From assembly GCA_963842775.1 (NCBI GenBank), contig CAWJHQ010000012.1:248001-312000 (forward strand): DNA of 64,000 bases, given 5' to 3'. Source of the DNA: R-RK-3 sp963842775 (GTDB taxonomy: Bacteria; Pseudomonadota; Alphaproteobacteria; Rhizobiales; Rhodomicrobiaceae). Both the position numbers and the translations under genes were made by a program. The notes beneath the pieces were generated by a model. The model was not told where the DNA came from and searched no databases. It was given only the letters and a program-made list of their open reading frames with translations. The stretch's first letter is position 1. Each line of letters starts with the position of its first letter. Shown here piece by piece: positions 63,004 through 64,000 of the stretch.

Positions 63004-64000
<997 letters not shown>

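Overview
The window is about 64 kb of GC-rich DNA with alphaproteobacterial gene content, most likely from a member of the Hyphomicrobiales (Rhizobiales). The signs are a SUV3-type RNA helicase next to an S4-domain gene, a phaR/phaA/phaB polyhydroxybutyrate locus, a membrane-bound ferritin (MbfA) gene preceded by an Irr-type iron control element, an NDUFS6-like zinc-finger gene, RpoD, and short TAGAGC...GCTCTA dispersed repeats of a kind I associate with this order. I see one tRNA and no rRNA, CRISPR array, phage gene or transposase.

Layout. 1-6.1 kb: end of a serine hydrolase, a DUF3108 protein, the RNA helicase, the S4 protein and tRNA-Leu(CAA). 6.2-20.3 kb: an alpha/beta hydrolase, a LivKHMGF importer followed by cupin, flavin monooxygenase and RbsD/FucU genes, a NitT/TauT-type importer, a serine hydrolase, a DMT transporter and a small secreted protein. 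20.3-27.3 kb: a PaoABC-like molybdenum aldehyde oxidoreductase, an aldo/keto reductase, a di-heme cytochrome and a Crp/Fnr regulator. 27.4-32.8 kb, minus strand: a saccharopine-dehydrogenase-like protein, a DCC protein, a RIO-type kinase and two secreted proteins.

33.0-41.3 kb is the most system-like block. It holds an ABC importer, an enolase-superfamily enzyme, a Gfo/Idh/MocA dehydrogenase, a DUF993 aldolase-like protein, a sugar-phosphate isomerase-like protein and a TetR regulator. It starts at a near-consensus promoter whose -10 box lies inside a perfect 30-bp palindrome. 41.3-47.8 kb: ureidoglycolate lyase, an AtzG/AtzE-type amidase pair, a YdeI-like protein and a tripartite tricarboxylate transporter.

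48-64 kb looks like core genome: a D,D-carboxypeptidase, a CAP-domain protein, the phaR/phaA/phaB region with two peroxiredoxins, YqgE/AlgH, a DsbD-like domain protein, a DMT transporter, a lipoprotein, a second flavin monooxygenase, a zf-CHCC protein, a patatin, a SOUL protein, MbfA and the C-terminal part of RpoD.

Two patterns cut across the window. First, at least 18 single-base frame breaks interrupt genes that otherwise look intact (helicase, livK/M/F, the aldehyde oxidoreductase subunits, phaA and others). Most are one extra C or G. This points to an unpolished assembly at least as much as to gene decay, so I annotate these as whole genes and give the break positions. Second, a 103-bp palindromic repeat lies in frame inside one coding sequence, and related repeats supply stop codons at three other genes.
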